A stretch of 64,000 nt of DNA from Talinum fruticosum (GCA_021018815.1 JAITYX010000025.1:6186001-6250000); one strand, 5' to 3'; positions 11,542-23,788 are shown, numbered from the stretch's first letter. Program-made: numbers and translations. Notes: generated from the sequence alone by a model not told the origin.

Positions 11542-13055
11542 TGAAGACTCGGACTTTGTATGAATAACATTCTTAGTACTATCAAGGAATCAGGTACAAA
11601 CTTCATCTCTTATAAGTTTTGATTACAAGTCATTCTAAGTGATATAGAAACTTTTCTAAGTGATACGTAACCTTTTCGAGTGTTACGTAAACTACCGCAT
11701 AAGTTTTCATTTGTTTCGACTAACTCGGAAAGCATACTCTTGCTCATCTTTTCACATCTCGTAGTTCCGAGTCACTCGGACAACACTCAGATTTATCGTA
11801 TGTTCAAACACTCGCTCTAACACGTTTAAACTCACGTCTAACTCTGTATTCCTAGTTCAGGTGAATTACCGCATTAGCTCATCTCTTCTAGTCACCTTGT
11901 TTTGTTTGAACTTTATCTATCTAGATCAAACACTCTTACTCCGATATTCTTTATCAAACTTGGTCTTTCTCCGGACAGACTCGGATGGAATTTGAGTTTA
12001 ATGAATATTAGACTCAAAAAATTCCATTCCTTTCGACTCGGATAATTATGCACTTAATTATCTTAATTAAACTATTATCTCGTGTCTAATCTTGGACCAA
12101 AGTATTTTATACTTTGAGAACCAAAATTAATTTAGTAGGTTATTTAAACGAGGCTATCCTACTTTTGAACTACAAAAGTAACCGGCTTCAAGATGTCAAA
12201 TCACCAAGCAGACAAGGCTTTTTCTACTTCGACCAAGGCCCGAAACCGTGTCGGGGTTGTCTGTTTCCAAAACTAGAAATCTTCAATGCTAAGCTCAACG
12301 GTGGTTTCCACCTTACTTTTCGAGACACCATAAGTGGATTGGGGCACTCTAAGGAGTCAAGAGCCGTTGCACAACGTTCACTTCTCAACGAATCTTTTTC
12401 GAGTAACTCGGAAGAACCATTACAACGGTCACATACGACATCTAATCGAAGTTAGTCACAATGGCTAATCTGCTTGGTCATCTATAAATAGCAGCTAACT
12501 CTCAAGACTTGAAGATTGCTTGAATCATTGTCAATACGCATACTTAAACTAAAGTCTTTGTATTCATATTCAATCCTCCACTTACAACTCCAACTTTGTA
12601 CTTAACATCTTTATGAGTTGTAAAGTCTTATAACCAGATCACAACTTTTATTCTTACTTTCCGAGTAAGGTCCCTTGACTGAGCTATAAGGGTTAACTTA
12701 CCTCAATTGTCCCTAACTCGTAAAGGTTACCTCGGTTAGGAAGTATTAGATCGGATAAGGGAACTTCGAGTGTAGGAAAACCTTGTAAGGAATTGTCTAA
12801 GGGAGTAATTCTGGTTGAGTTCGTCTACTCGTATTTTGTGGATTCAAAATACTGGATTTGACTTGGTGCTTGGATTAGCACTGGCCGTGGTTTTTGCCAC
12901 ATGAGGGTTTCCACATAAATTCCGTGTTCATACTTTTTCTAAGTTCAATCTAACAGTTTGCTTTAAACTTTAATCTTCCATTTAAAGATCAAATATCCTC
13001 ATCACCCTATTCACCCCCTCTAGGGTAACTAAGTCTCTCCAAGAGCAAACCTTCA
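11542..13055 (+). repeat. 5' LTR of element B
   Basis: TGAAGACTCGG...AACCTTCA, 1514 bp against 1516 bp for its partner at 19294-20809. The TATA box is at 12483-12491. Hairpin 2 of the leader (12712-12718 with 12734-12740) is kept; hairpin 1 is damaged in this copy. Confidence 0.93.
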
Positions 13056-13073
13056 ATTGGTTTCAAAGCTTAG
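13056..13073 (+). promoter_or_regulatory. Primer binding site of element B
   Basis: ATTGGTTTCAAAGCTTAG follows the LTR. It is a mutated TGGTATCAGAGC, the initiator tRNA-Met complement usual in Ty1/copia. The equivalents in C (22879 on), D (32680-32693, minus) and G (57486-57501, minus) keep TGGTAT. Confidence 0.8.
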
Positions 13074-13115
13074 CCTTTCAGAAAGGATCTAACCATCCAA
13101 AGGTCTAAAGACCAA

Positions 13116-14950
13116 ATGGCTCGGAACAATATAGAGTTCGATGAAGGAAGATCTTCCAGCAGACCACCAAAGTTTAAACGATCAAATTTTGTACACTCGG
13201 AAGACGCTCATGAAATACTTTCTACTGGATCACGATGAAGATGTATGGAACATCATACAAGAAGGCAACTACACCTCCAATGAAGACGAAAGAAACAAGA
13301 CTCATGCCTAAAGCAAAGGTCGAGTACACCACTAAAGAGGTAGAAAAGTTCGAAAGAACTTCAAGGCCATGAACATTATGATATGCGCCATCGGCTCGGA
13401 GCAATACAACAGAGTATCAGCTTGTGACACAACCACGAACCGTGGGACACTCTTGTCAACACATATGAAGGCACAAGCCAAGTCGGACAGGCGAAGATAA
13501 GCCAATATCTTCACAAGTATGAGCTGTTCAAGATGGAGCCAGTAGAAAACATCACTCGGATGTTCATCCACTTCACCGAGATTACTAACAATCTCAAATC
13601 TCTAAGTCAAAACATTTCCCACAAGGAAATGTGCGGAAAGATACTAAGAAGCTCGCCCAAGAGAAGATGGGGTCCAAAGGTGACAGCCATCAAGAAAGCT
13701 CATAACCTCTCTTTATTAAAGCCAAACGAACTCATTGGGAAGCTACTCACCCATTAGATCCATCTGGAAGAAGAGGACACTAAGGTCAGCACCAAAAAGA
13801 ATATTGCATTTAAGGCCTTAGAAAGCGAGAGAAGAAAATCCGAGTTCATCGGACTCGGAAGAACATCCCATGGCACTTATTGCAGAGGCTTCAAAAGAAT
13901 GATGAAGCACAAAAGATGGGATAGTTAAGAGAAGAGCTCGACAAGAAAGATAAGAAGGATAGAAAAAGTAAACGTCCCCTTCAAAATTATCTTTAACTAA
14001 GAACTCGGCTATTTTGAATGTGGCGACAAGGATCATATAGTCAAAGACTGTCCAAGAAGAAAAAGGGACAGAAAGAAGAAGAAGGCTATGATGGCCACAT
14101 GGAGTGATGAAGATTCATCCGAAGAAGATAAAGACTCAGATGACTCAAAGTGTCCGATGGCACTATCGGACTCGAAGCTAAATTTGAGTCGATTCGATCA
14201 CTCGGACAATGAGGAAACTAATCCTCGGGAGGTAATTGAATACTTCCTCAAGTTTTCCAAAGTTGATTTAGCTAAATACATCTATACTTTGGAAGAAAAG
14301 TCCAATTCGATTCTTCTCAGTTTAAAGAACAACTTGAGTCTGTCACTTCGAGAGCATTTCTTTGAAAAATGAATTAGAAAAACTGAGACTTACTCTAAGA
14401 GAACTCAAGACTAGTGCTCAATCCAATGAGACTAAGTTTGAGTCCCTCGAAGAGAAAATGAGCATCTTAAGTAAAAGCTCAATGGGTGTCAAGAACTTGT
14501 TTGGAAACTTACTCAAGGTTAGAAAAACCTTGACATGCTCTTAGGGTCTCAATCTGTCTCCTTCGAAAAGAAGGACTCGGTTTCAACAAAGAGGAGGAAT
14601 CCAATTCCTACTCGGAGCTTTACAAAAATGATTTCAAAATTGTGAAGTTCGTAAAGGCTGAGCATGGTCCCATTCATAAGAATGAAACGAGGACTAAGCC
14701 CGGACCAACTTACAGGAGAAAACCTTCTCCACCGGTTTATAAAAGAAAAGATTTTCAAAAGAAAGAGACTCGGACTCAATTCTTTAAAAGAAAGACTCAT
14801 AATCGGATCAAACCCAAAGTTATTCAAATCTGGGTTCCGAAGAGTCTTCTTCCTTAGAAAAGGACCACAGTAAAGGGAGTTACTGGGTTCTTTAAAGGAA
14901 GTGAGAAAGGTTAGTTTTTCCGACTTGGAGATGGCTAAAAAAGAACAAAA
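13116..14950 (+). pseudogene. gag of element B (UBN2-type capsid, zinc knuckle)
   Basis: ATG at 13116 begins MARNNIEFDEGRS, the same start as in C, D, E and G. Frames then give WDTLVNTYEGTSQV near 13445, a 13533-13757 segment with HFTEITNNLKSL and LPKRRWGPKV-like text, and a CCHC knuckle at 14010-14055 reading YFECGDKDHIVKDC, in which the first cysteine is tyrosine. An acidic DSSEEDKDSDDSK stretch and a predicted coiled coil (14362-14544, ELEKLRLTLRELK) follow. UBN2-type copia gag forms the virus-like particle. Several stops and frameshifts make this copy defective. Confidence 0.8.
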
Positions 14951-15175
14951 GGACACTGGTACCTGGACGGTGGATGCTCACGCCACATGTCAGGAAATCC
15001 AAGACTATTTTCTAAGTTAGAAGATTACAAGGGAGGCAAAGTCACATTTGGGGATGACAGTAAAGGCAAGATAATTGGGATAGGCAAGATTGGAAAAGGA
15101 GACAATTTGGTCAGCCCTGCCTACCTAGTCAAGGGATTGAAGTACAATCTACTTAGCATCTCTCCACTCGTGTGA
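14951..15175 (+). pseudogene. Aspartic protease of element B with altered active site
   Basis: The copia protease signature WYLDSGCSRHM appears here as WYLDGGCSRHM at 14957-14989: the serine codon AGT of the D-S-G triad has become GGT. Elements D (30769-30777) and G (about 55595-55603) keep DSG. After it come FGDDSKGKI, IGKIGKGD and YLVKGLKYNLLSIS, ending at a stop at 15175. The family enzyme cleaves the Gag-Pol precursor. Confidence 0.75.
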
Positions 15176-15309
15176 CAAAGGTCAAGAGGTAAGATTTACT
15201 CGGACCAACTGCTATATTTCGATGAAACTACCAAGGAGACTAAGCTCTCGGGTAAGAGATCAGGTAATACCCATATTATTCCTCTTTTTGACCCAAGTCA
15301 AATTCTATC

Positions 15310-15859
15310 TTGCTTAAAAGCATCTTTACATGATGATTCTTGGACATGGCATTGTAGACTAGGTCATGTTAGCATGCACACCATTAAGAAGCTTGCTTCT
15401 CATGGTTTAGTCAGAGGATTGCCTAACTGTTCATTTAAGAAAGATAAAGTTTGTGAAGCATGTACAAAAGGGAAACAAGTTAGATCATCTTTCAAATCTC
15501 TCAAAACTGTTTCCACATCCAAGGTGCTTGAAATGTTGCATATGGACTTATGTGGTGAAATCCCTATCAAGAGTCTCGGAGGTAAAACATATGTGCTTGT
15601 AATTGTTGATGACATAATTTTTGGAGCTACTAATGATATTCTATGTCGAGATTTTTCAAAGCTAATGAGACAAGAATTTCAAATGAGTATGATGGGAGAA
15701 CTCAATTTCTTCCTTGGTCTACAAATCAAGCAAGACAAAGGTGGCATCTATGTCCATCAATCAAAGTATACCAAGGAGCTGCTGAAGAAGTACAAATTTC
15801 AAGATGCAAAACATGCAGCAACCCCTATGAGCAAGCAGCATAAAACCGAACTCGGATGA
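15310..15859 (+). pseudogene. In-frame integrase/reverse transcriptase fusion of element B
   Basis: A continuous frame from 15374 starts with the pre-integrase zinc region (MHTIKKLASHGLV, CEACTKGKQV) and the first integrase core strand (LHMDLCGEIP). At 15605-15612 the VDD that should begin the integrase VDDYSRFTW block runs straight into DIIFGATN of the RT catalytic YVDD motif, continuing to MMGELNFFLGL and a stop. The join is at GTTGATGA, present at both parental sites in element D (28557-28564 and 30134-30141, minus), about 1577 bases apart there. The rest of the integrase core and the RT fingers and palm up to YVDD are lost. Confidence 0.88.
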
Positions 15860-16541
15860 AAAAGGTAAAGCAAGTAGATCGAAACTTTATCGAGGTATGA
15901 TTGGATCTCTGCTATATCTTACTTCCAAGTAGACCGGACATAATGTTTAGTGTATGTCTCGTGTGCAAGATTTCAAGCTAATCCAAAAGAATCACATCTC
16001 ACTGCGGTGAAAACAATATTCAGATATCTTGCAGGGACTCGTAATCTAGGTCTATGGTACTCAAGAGACTCGGAACTGCTCTGGATACTCGGATGCCGAC
16101 TATGCTGGGTACAAAGTGGATAGAAAAAGCACTTCAGGAGCCTGCCGGCTTCGGGTCAATCTCTTATATCCCGGCACTTAAATAAGCAAAACTCGGTAGC
16201 TCTATCAATTGCTGAAGCTGAGTACATTGCAGTTGGAGCATGTTGTGCTCAGATTTTATTGATCAAGCAACACTTGAGAGATCTTGGACTTACATTCAAA
16301 TCAATTCCAATCAAGTGTGACAATTAAAGTGCAATCGGCATCACTAAGAATCCAGTTCAAGCACTCAAAGACAAAGCACATTGAGGTTAGGTATCATTTT
16401 CTAAGAGACCATTATGAGAAAGGTGATATTGAACTTGAATTCATTCCTACCAAACTTCAATTAGCTGATATGTTTACTAAGCCACTTAGTGAGGATCGGT
16501 TTTGCTTTATTAAGAATGAGCTTGGCATGATTAATGTATAA
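15860..16541 (+). pseudogene. RNase H of element B
   Basis: Frame-broken copia RNase H. The best run is 16284-16541, with HFLRDHYEKGDIELEFIP, QLADMFTKPLSEDRF and ELGMINV before the stop. Earlier pieces (near 16030-16260) match the LGLWY and SAEAEY-like blocks in other frames, including a stop in the DNQSAI motif. The end of this domain defines the pol terminus before the intergenic region. Confidence 0.85.
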
Positions 16542-17185
16542 TTATGTGCTTCTCTCGAGTGGAATTACTTTGCATGACTATGTGTTAAATGTCTTGTCTT
16601 TATGCTCTAATAACAATTAGTTCAGTTGACCTAGTGATACTGAGCTATGAGTTATTACTTGTTTACGATTTTGAGTCACTCGGAAACTCTACTGAGTCGG
16701 ACTCAAATTTTGGGAAAAATGGACATCAAACTTCGAAATCATTTCTAGATCAGTGGAGAATTTCATAAATTTCTTTTAAAATCTCTCTTTTGCATCAATA
16801 AGAGAACTAGCCGTTGGAATACAAGCACTGGAATTCTAACCATTGGAGAGCGGAATTGTCACACCGGTCCGAGGTGACCATTGGAGAGCCGGGTCGGAAC
16901 GAACACTCGAAGGAAAATTCTTTCTCTATAAATAGAATCCTCTTTCCTTCATTTCTCTACTTTACTCTCTACATACTCTCTCTCTCGCTTACTACATCTC
17001 GAGCAAGTTCACTGTTTTCAAGAAACGAACCGACTCTCAAGCTAAGTGAAAGTCACCTCAAGTAAGCACCAATTGCTCTTAGCTCTCTTTCTACTCTTTC
17101 ATTTTCTTTTTACTCTCTCTCCTTCTTCGAGCTATCTCTCTCTCTCTCTCTCAACATTTATCTCCTCTCTTTTCTCATTCAAACA
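16542..17185 (+). promoter_or_regulatory. pol to env-like intergenic region of element B with internal TATA box
   Basis: TATAAATAG at 16927-16935, about 255 bases before the env-like start. Upstream, GTCAC (16858-16862) and GTGAC (16874-16878) form an inverted repeat enclosing ACCGGT. Downstream is a long CT-rich leader. The layout repeats that of A and D. Confidence 0.5.
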
Positions 17186-18749
17186 ACCGAAAAGAGGTTC
17201 CCACCTGGACTTTCTTGGTTCACGTAACCAAGAAACCTCTCACAAAAAGCCAAGAGCATCCTTCCAACCCCTCTAAAATCATTGTCACCCAACACCTAAC
17301 ATTCGATGACAAATTCTTTTTGCCCACTAAATTTTCGTGGTTAGACAACATCAAAACCACAGGGGTTTATAATTTCCTCTATTTCAGCGAGTTCATCTAC
17401 CCAGAACTCGTTTCGAGTTTTACTCCAACCTCTCCTGCTCCGAGGCTATACTCACCTCCAAAGTTCAAAATGTTGTTGTCCGAGTCAACGTCTCTCTTCT
17501 CCACCGTCTTTTCAAAGTATCTTCTCTTTTCCTCAACAGCAACCCTATACCTTTCAACGAGGTGGCTGATGAATTCTTTGAGAAGTATACCAAAGAATTT
17601 CCTGAGTCACGCAAAAACTTCTCCGTGACTCAACTAAAGTCGAAGCCCCACTTCTATGTTTCCTGCTGATGAGAACCTTCTTCTCTTAGCATTCAAGCAA
17701 GGAGAACCTTAACTCCAAGCATCTCAAAGCTCTTTATGATATCCTTAAGGGCTACGAAGTAGACCTCTTTCCAACTATAATCGAGTAGAAGGCGGTTGTG
17801 CCAGCTCGGACTCGGTCTAAGAAATCCATCCCACTTCCTTTCGGGGCTCTTCTCACTTTTATCTTTAAGCAATTCAAAGTTCCTCTCCCCTCGGATCCTA
17901 ACGCGGTTTCTAAGGCTGCCATTGTTGTAGGCAGAAAAGAACTTCTTGGGTATGGATACCAAGATACCTAACTAGGTGTCCGGGTCTATAGCTCGAACCG
18001 AGGCCACCTGTCTCTGCCTCGGACTCGGACAAAAACTCCTCTCTCTCTACCTCTTCCACTTGGTGGGGCCTCCAACTCAGGTGTTTCTCGAGGTCCTCTC
18101 GTTTGCCTTGTCCATTGCCATAATGAACAAGATCTCCTCGGTGTCCACTCGAACTCAAGGACACCATCCGGTCATTCAAGACTATCCTCAAGTCTATGAC
18201 CATCAACCAAAAGACTGCTCAATCCCAAATCGAGAGTAGTAAGATGTGCTTCTTGAGCTGAAGGCACTTGTTAAGGAGCAGAAGGAGATGATAGAGCTCC
18301 TCCAAGAACGGCACTCCAAGGCTACTCAGGATCCGGTTGACTCGGACACATCCGAGGATTCCTCAAGCCCAGCCAAATCCTCCTCTCGGAGGAGAAGAAG
18401 AAGAAGAAAAGAAGAGGAGCCTGCAGCTGAGGCAGCTCTATCTCGAGGACAAGAAGGAAGGGGAGAAGGAAGAAGGCTGAAGGAGCCGAAGCAGCGAGAG
18501 GGACAAGGTGCTCCGGTCCTCCAACCAGAACCGATAAGCTCATACAGTAGTCCGAGTGGGTCAAAGGACCCTGCCGACAAAGGTCGATCGGCGGCCTTCC
18601 AGCCCGAGCCAGCACCTCCCTTGGCCGAGTTCCAAGAGGATGAACCTCCGGACGACCTGGTTCTCGGTCGACCATTCAAGGCTAAGGCCATCCTGGAGAT
18701 CCCAGTGCTACCCCCGCCTCGATCTTCAACATCCTTACACTCTTACTAG
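17186..18749 (+). pseudogene. env-like third ORF of element B
   Basis: The start corresponds to the ATG-CCT-AAA-AGA of other copies, but the ATG is lost. The frame from 17215 carries LTFDDKFFLPTKFSWLDN, FLYFSEFIYPELVSSF near 17370-17415; later frames carry ILKGYEVDLFP (about 17745) and KELLGYGYQD (about 17938). The last frame, 18246-18749, is open for 167 codons: a helix (LKALVKEQKEMIELLQERH), a D/E/S stretch, a run of arginines (about 18394-18420) and a proline-rich end. I recognise no transmembrane segment that would prove an envelope protein; the name follows the position of this ORF in SIRE elements. It might instead be a coiled-coil nuclear protein. Confidence 0.7.
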
Positions 18750-19293
18750 CGAAGGCGCACTCGCTCGGTCCTCAACCTCGACTCGATCTGCTCCATCTCT
18801 ACCTTTTTAAAAATTTTTTTATTTTTCTTTTTGTTTTGTTTGTCCGGACATACAAATTTGTATCTTCTTGATACTTTCTTCCCTGTTTGTTTGTAGGCAA
18901 GGGGAAGAATAGTTAGAAAATTTGTGTTGTCTTGTTTAGGGGAGATTTTCTCTCACCATTTTTGTGTATATATCTTTTTATGTGAATATTAATGAAGTGA
19001 TTTCTGAGTTTCAAGTTATTTTTTTAGTTCATCTTGTCCCTATATATTAACTCAATTACATATTATTCATTCTTGCCCTGATATATCAACTCGGTTACAT
19101 TTTTTGGTTGATATAAGTAATACTCTAAGTTTGCTTAACTTCATTTCTATACGATATTTTAGCTTTTACCTCCGATGCAATCTAAATTTTAATTGTTTTG
19201 ACATGTTTGTTGAGAAAGAATGAAAACTCTAGGCTTTAACACTAACAAAGTTTCTATCCGAGTAAAAAATGTCTTTCATCAAAAAGGGGAGAT
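18750..19293 (+). promoter_or_regulatory. 3' non-coding region of element B: palindrome and polypurine tracts
   Basis: Palindrome TGTCCGGACA at 18841-18850, extra purine tracts near 18899-18907 and 18935-18947, and the polypurine tract AAAAAGGGGAGA at 19281-19292. The order and spacing are like element A. Confidence 0.7.
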
Positions 19294-20809
19294 TGAAGAC
19301 TGGGACTTTGCATGAATAACATTCTTAGTACTATCAAGGAATCGGTACAAACTTCATCTCTTATAAGTTTTGATTACAAGTCATTCTAAGTGATGTAAAA
19401 CCTTTCCGAGTGATACATAACCTTTTCGAGTGTTACAAAAACTATTGCATAAGTTTTCATTTGTTTCTGATCGACTCGGAAAGCATACTCTTGCTCATCT
19501 TTTCACATCTGTAGTTCCGAGTCACTCGGACAACACTCAGATTTATCGTATGTTCAAACACTCGCTCTAACACGTTTAAACTCAGGTCTAACTCTGTATT
19601 CCTAGTTCGGGTGAATTACTGCATTAGCTCATCTCTTCTAGTCACCTTGTTTTGTTTGAACTTTATCTATCTAGATCAAACACTCTTACTCGATATTCTT
19701 TATCAAACTTGGTCTTTCTCCAGTCAGACTCGGATGGAATTTGAGTTTAATGAATATTAGACTCAAAAAATTCCATTCCTTTCGACTCGAGATAATTATG
19801 CACTTAATTATCTTAATTAAACTATTATCTGTGTCTATTCTTAGACCAAAGTATTTTATACTTTGAGAACCAAAATTAATTTACTTTTGTAGGTTATTTA
19901 AACGAGGTTATCCTACTTTTGAACTACAAAAGTAACCAGCTTCAAGATGTCAAATCACCAGCAGACAAGGCTTTTTCTACTTCGACCAAGGCCCGAAACC
20001 GTATTAGGGTTGTCTGTTTCCAAAATTGGAATTTCAATGGGGGTCTCCACCTTACTTTTCGGACACTACCAGTGGATTGGGACACTCTAAGGAGTCAAGA
20101 GCCGTTGCACAATGTTCACTTCTCAACAAACCTTTTCGAGCGACTCAAAAGAACCGTTACAACGAGTCACGAGAGGATTTCTAATCGAAGTTAGTCACAA
20201 TGGCTAATCTGCTTGGTCATCTATAAATAGAAGCCAACTCTCAAGACTTGAAGATTGCTTGGAACCATTGTCAATACACATACTTAAGCAAAAGTCTTTG
20301 TATTCATATTCAATCTTCTACTTACAACTCCAACTCTGTACTTAACATCTTTCCGAGTTGTAAAGTCTTGTAATCAGTCACAACTTTCTTTCTTACTTTT
20401 TGAGTAAGGTCTTTCGACTGAGCTATAAGGGTTAACTCAGCTCAGTTGTCCCTAACTGTAAAGGTTACCTTAGTTAGGAAGTACTAGATCGAGATAAGGG
20501 AACTTCTAAGTCTAGCAAAACCTTGTAAGGAATTGTCTAAGGGAGCAATTCCGGTTTAATTTATCTACTGTATTTTGTGGATTCAAAATAATGGATTTGA
20601 CTTGGTGCTTAGATTAGCACTAGCCATGGTTTTATGCCCCGGGAGGGTTTTCACGTAAATTCTGTGTTCATACTTTTCCTAAGTTCAATCTCGACTCAGA
20701 AAGCTTTAAATTTGCTTTAAACTTTAATCTTCCATTTAAAGATCAAATATCCTCATCATCCTATTCACCCCCTCTAGGGCGATTAATTCTCTCCAAGAGC
20801 AAACCTTCA
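19294..20809 (+). repeat. 3' LTR of element B
   Basis: TGAAGACTGGG...AACCTTCA, 1516 bp. The TATA box is at 20222-20230. All hairpins are intact here: ACTGAGCT/AGCTCAGT at 20417-20424 and 20439-20446; CCTAACT/AGTTAGG at 20451-20457 and 20472-20478; GGAATTG/CAATTCC at 20529-20535 and 20546-20552. Confidence 0.93.
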
Positions 20810-22278
<1,469 letters not shown>

Positions 22279-22878
22279 AGTGACTCAAACTATCCGTTAC
22301 AACAGCTAGTGAAACTTCCAAATCCAGAATCGGTCACAATGGCTACTCCGCCTTGTTGTGTATAAATAGAAGCCTTCCTACAAGACTTGAAGATTGCTGG
22401 AATTGAATGAAATATACTCTTGCTCAATCTTTCTAGCTTTTTAACTCGTACTTAAGTTTCTAGAAAAGTCTTGTAATCACTCTTACTTATTTTCAATTCC
22501 CTATAAAGTCCCTTGATCGAGTCGTAAGGGCTAACTTAGCTCGGTTGTTCCTAGCTATAAGGGCTATCTCGGTTAGGAAGTACTAGGACGAGACAACAAA
22601 ATTTTTGTGTCTAGGAAAACTTGTAATTGAATTGTCTAAGGGAGCAATTCAGTAAAAGTCAATCCTTGTATTTTGTGGATTCAAAATAGTGGATATTCCG
22701 AGTTACGCCCCAAGAGGGTTTCCATGTATATTCCGAGTTCCGTATTTCGAGATCAATCTACACTCATAATAGTTTCCTAAGTCTTTTCTTTATAGAAAAA
22801 CTTTGTAATTTTGTAAAATTTCCGTCACACCCTATTCACCCCTCTAGCGTGATTAAGACTCTCAAGAGAAAACCTTCA
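22279..22878 (+). repeat. Left LTR of unit C, right-hand part only
   Basis: Starts in mid U3 where the Athila-like element inserted, has TATAAATAG at 22361-22369 and hairpins at about 22514-22651 (for example TGAATTG/CAATTCA at 22628-22634 and 22645-22651), and ends AACCTTCA. It aligns with the right half of the LTR at 35961-37389. Confidence 0.85.
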
Positions 22879-22937
22879 ATTGGTATCAAAACTTAGCCTT
22901 CTCAAAGGATCTAACTAATCAAAGGTATAAAGATCAG

Positions 22938-23151
22938 ATGGCTCCTAACTATGGAGAGTTCGATGAAGGAAGATCTTTCACCGGACCACCCAAGTTCATG
23001 GAATCAAACTTTTTCTTAGAGACAACTCACAAAAAGTGATATTGAACTTGAGTTTATTTCTACAAATTTTAATTAGCTGATATATTCACAAAACCTCCGA
23101 GTAAATATCAGTTTTGCTTTATTAGGAATGAACTTGGCATGATGATTGTCT
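22938..23151 (+). pseudogene. Scar joining gag start to RNase H end in unit C
   Basis: ATG at 22938 begins MAPNYGEFDEGRSF and runs to a SNFF-like sequence; at about 23015-23035 it changes abruptly into the RNase H block that in B reads LRDHYEKGDIELEFIP. It then continues through a degenerate LADIFTKP-like region to GMNLA. Unit E has the same join at 37515-37545. The short direct repeat at 23161-23217 (TTGATTGCATGATTATTT units) follows. Confidence 0.85.
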
Positions 23152-23788
23152 AATTATGTAATTGATTGCATGATTATTTAGTTGATTGCATGATTATTTG
23201 ATTGATTTCATGAGAATTTATGAGTTTGATTGTTTATTAAATGCTCTGAGTGAATAACAAAAATGGATCAGTTGAACCATGATGAAATTGAGCTATGAGT
23301 TATTAAGTTTCTAATTGTGTTACGAGTACCTCGGGCATATCATCGAGTCGGACTCGACTTACGAGAAAAATGGACATCAAAATTCTGCGATCATCTCTAA
23401 ATCAATGGAGAATCTTAGAAATGTTTTAGAAAATCTCTTTTCTCTCTCTGTCACACGAATGGTCGGGAAACCAGACGTTAGAAGGAAGCGGTTTGAAGAA
23501 ATAACCGTTGCACACTCTGGAACACCAAACGGTCGGTTAGTCGTTACTCGGAGTGCTGAATTAGAAAGGCTTTTGTCCTTTGAGAGATATTGTCTTACAA
23601 ATAGCATTTGTTCATCCTCATTCATTCACTTTGTTATCTCTTGCTCTCTCACTCTCTTCTCTCGAACTTAGAATTCCTTACTCAAACGCTCTTCCATTTC
23701 AAACTCTCAACTCTCTATTTTTTTCTCACTCATTCACTTTTCTACTCCTTCACTCACTCAAATCAAATCTCTTTCTCTTTCTCTCAAA

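Larger units (their letters stand above)
11542..20809 (+). mobile_element. Sirevirus element B, complete with both LTRs, 9268 bp
   Basis: 5' LTR 11542-13055, primer site 13056-13073, gag, protease, an integrase/RT deletion fusion, RNase H, env-like ORF, polypurine tract 19281-19292 and 3' LTR 19294-20809. Flanks are ATCGT (11537-11541) and ACCGT (20810-20814), a five-base target duplication with one mismatch. It sits in the Athila-like 3' LTR. The close likeness of the two LTRs makes it one of the younger insertions. Confidence 0.92.

Noticed and set aside
12114..12455. LTR frame of 113 codons, with similar ones at 19919-20194 and 33275-33637
   Set aside because: The frames shift between LTR copies and the conserved feature is DNA sequence (TATA, AACGG motifs), so a U3-encoded protein is not supported.
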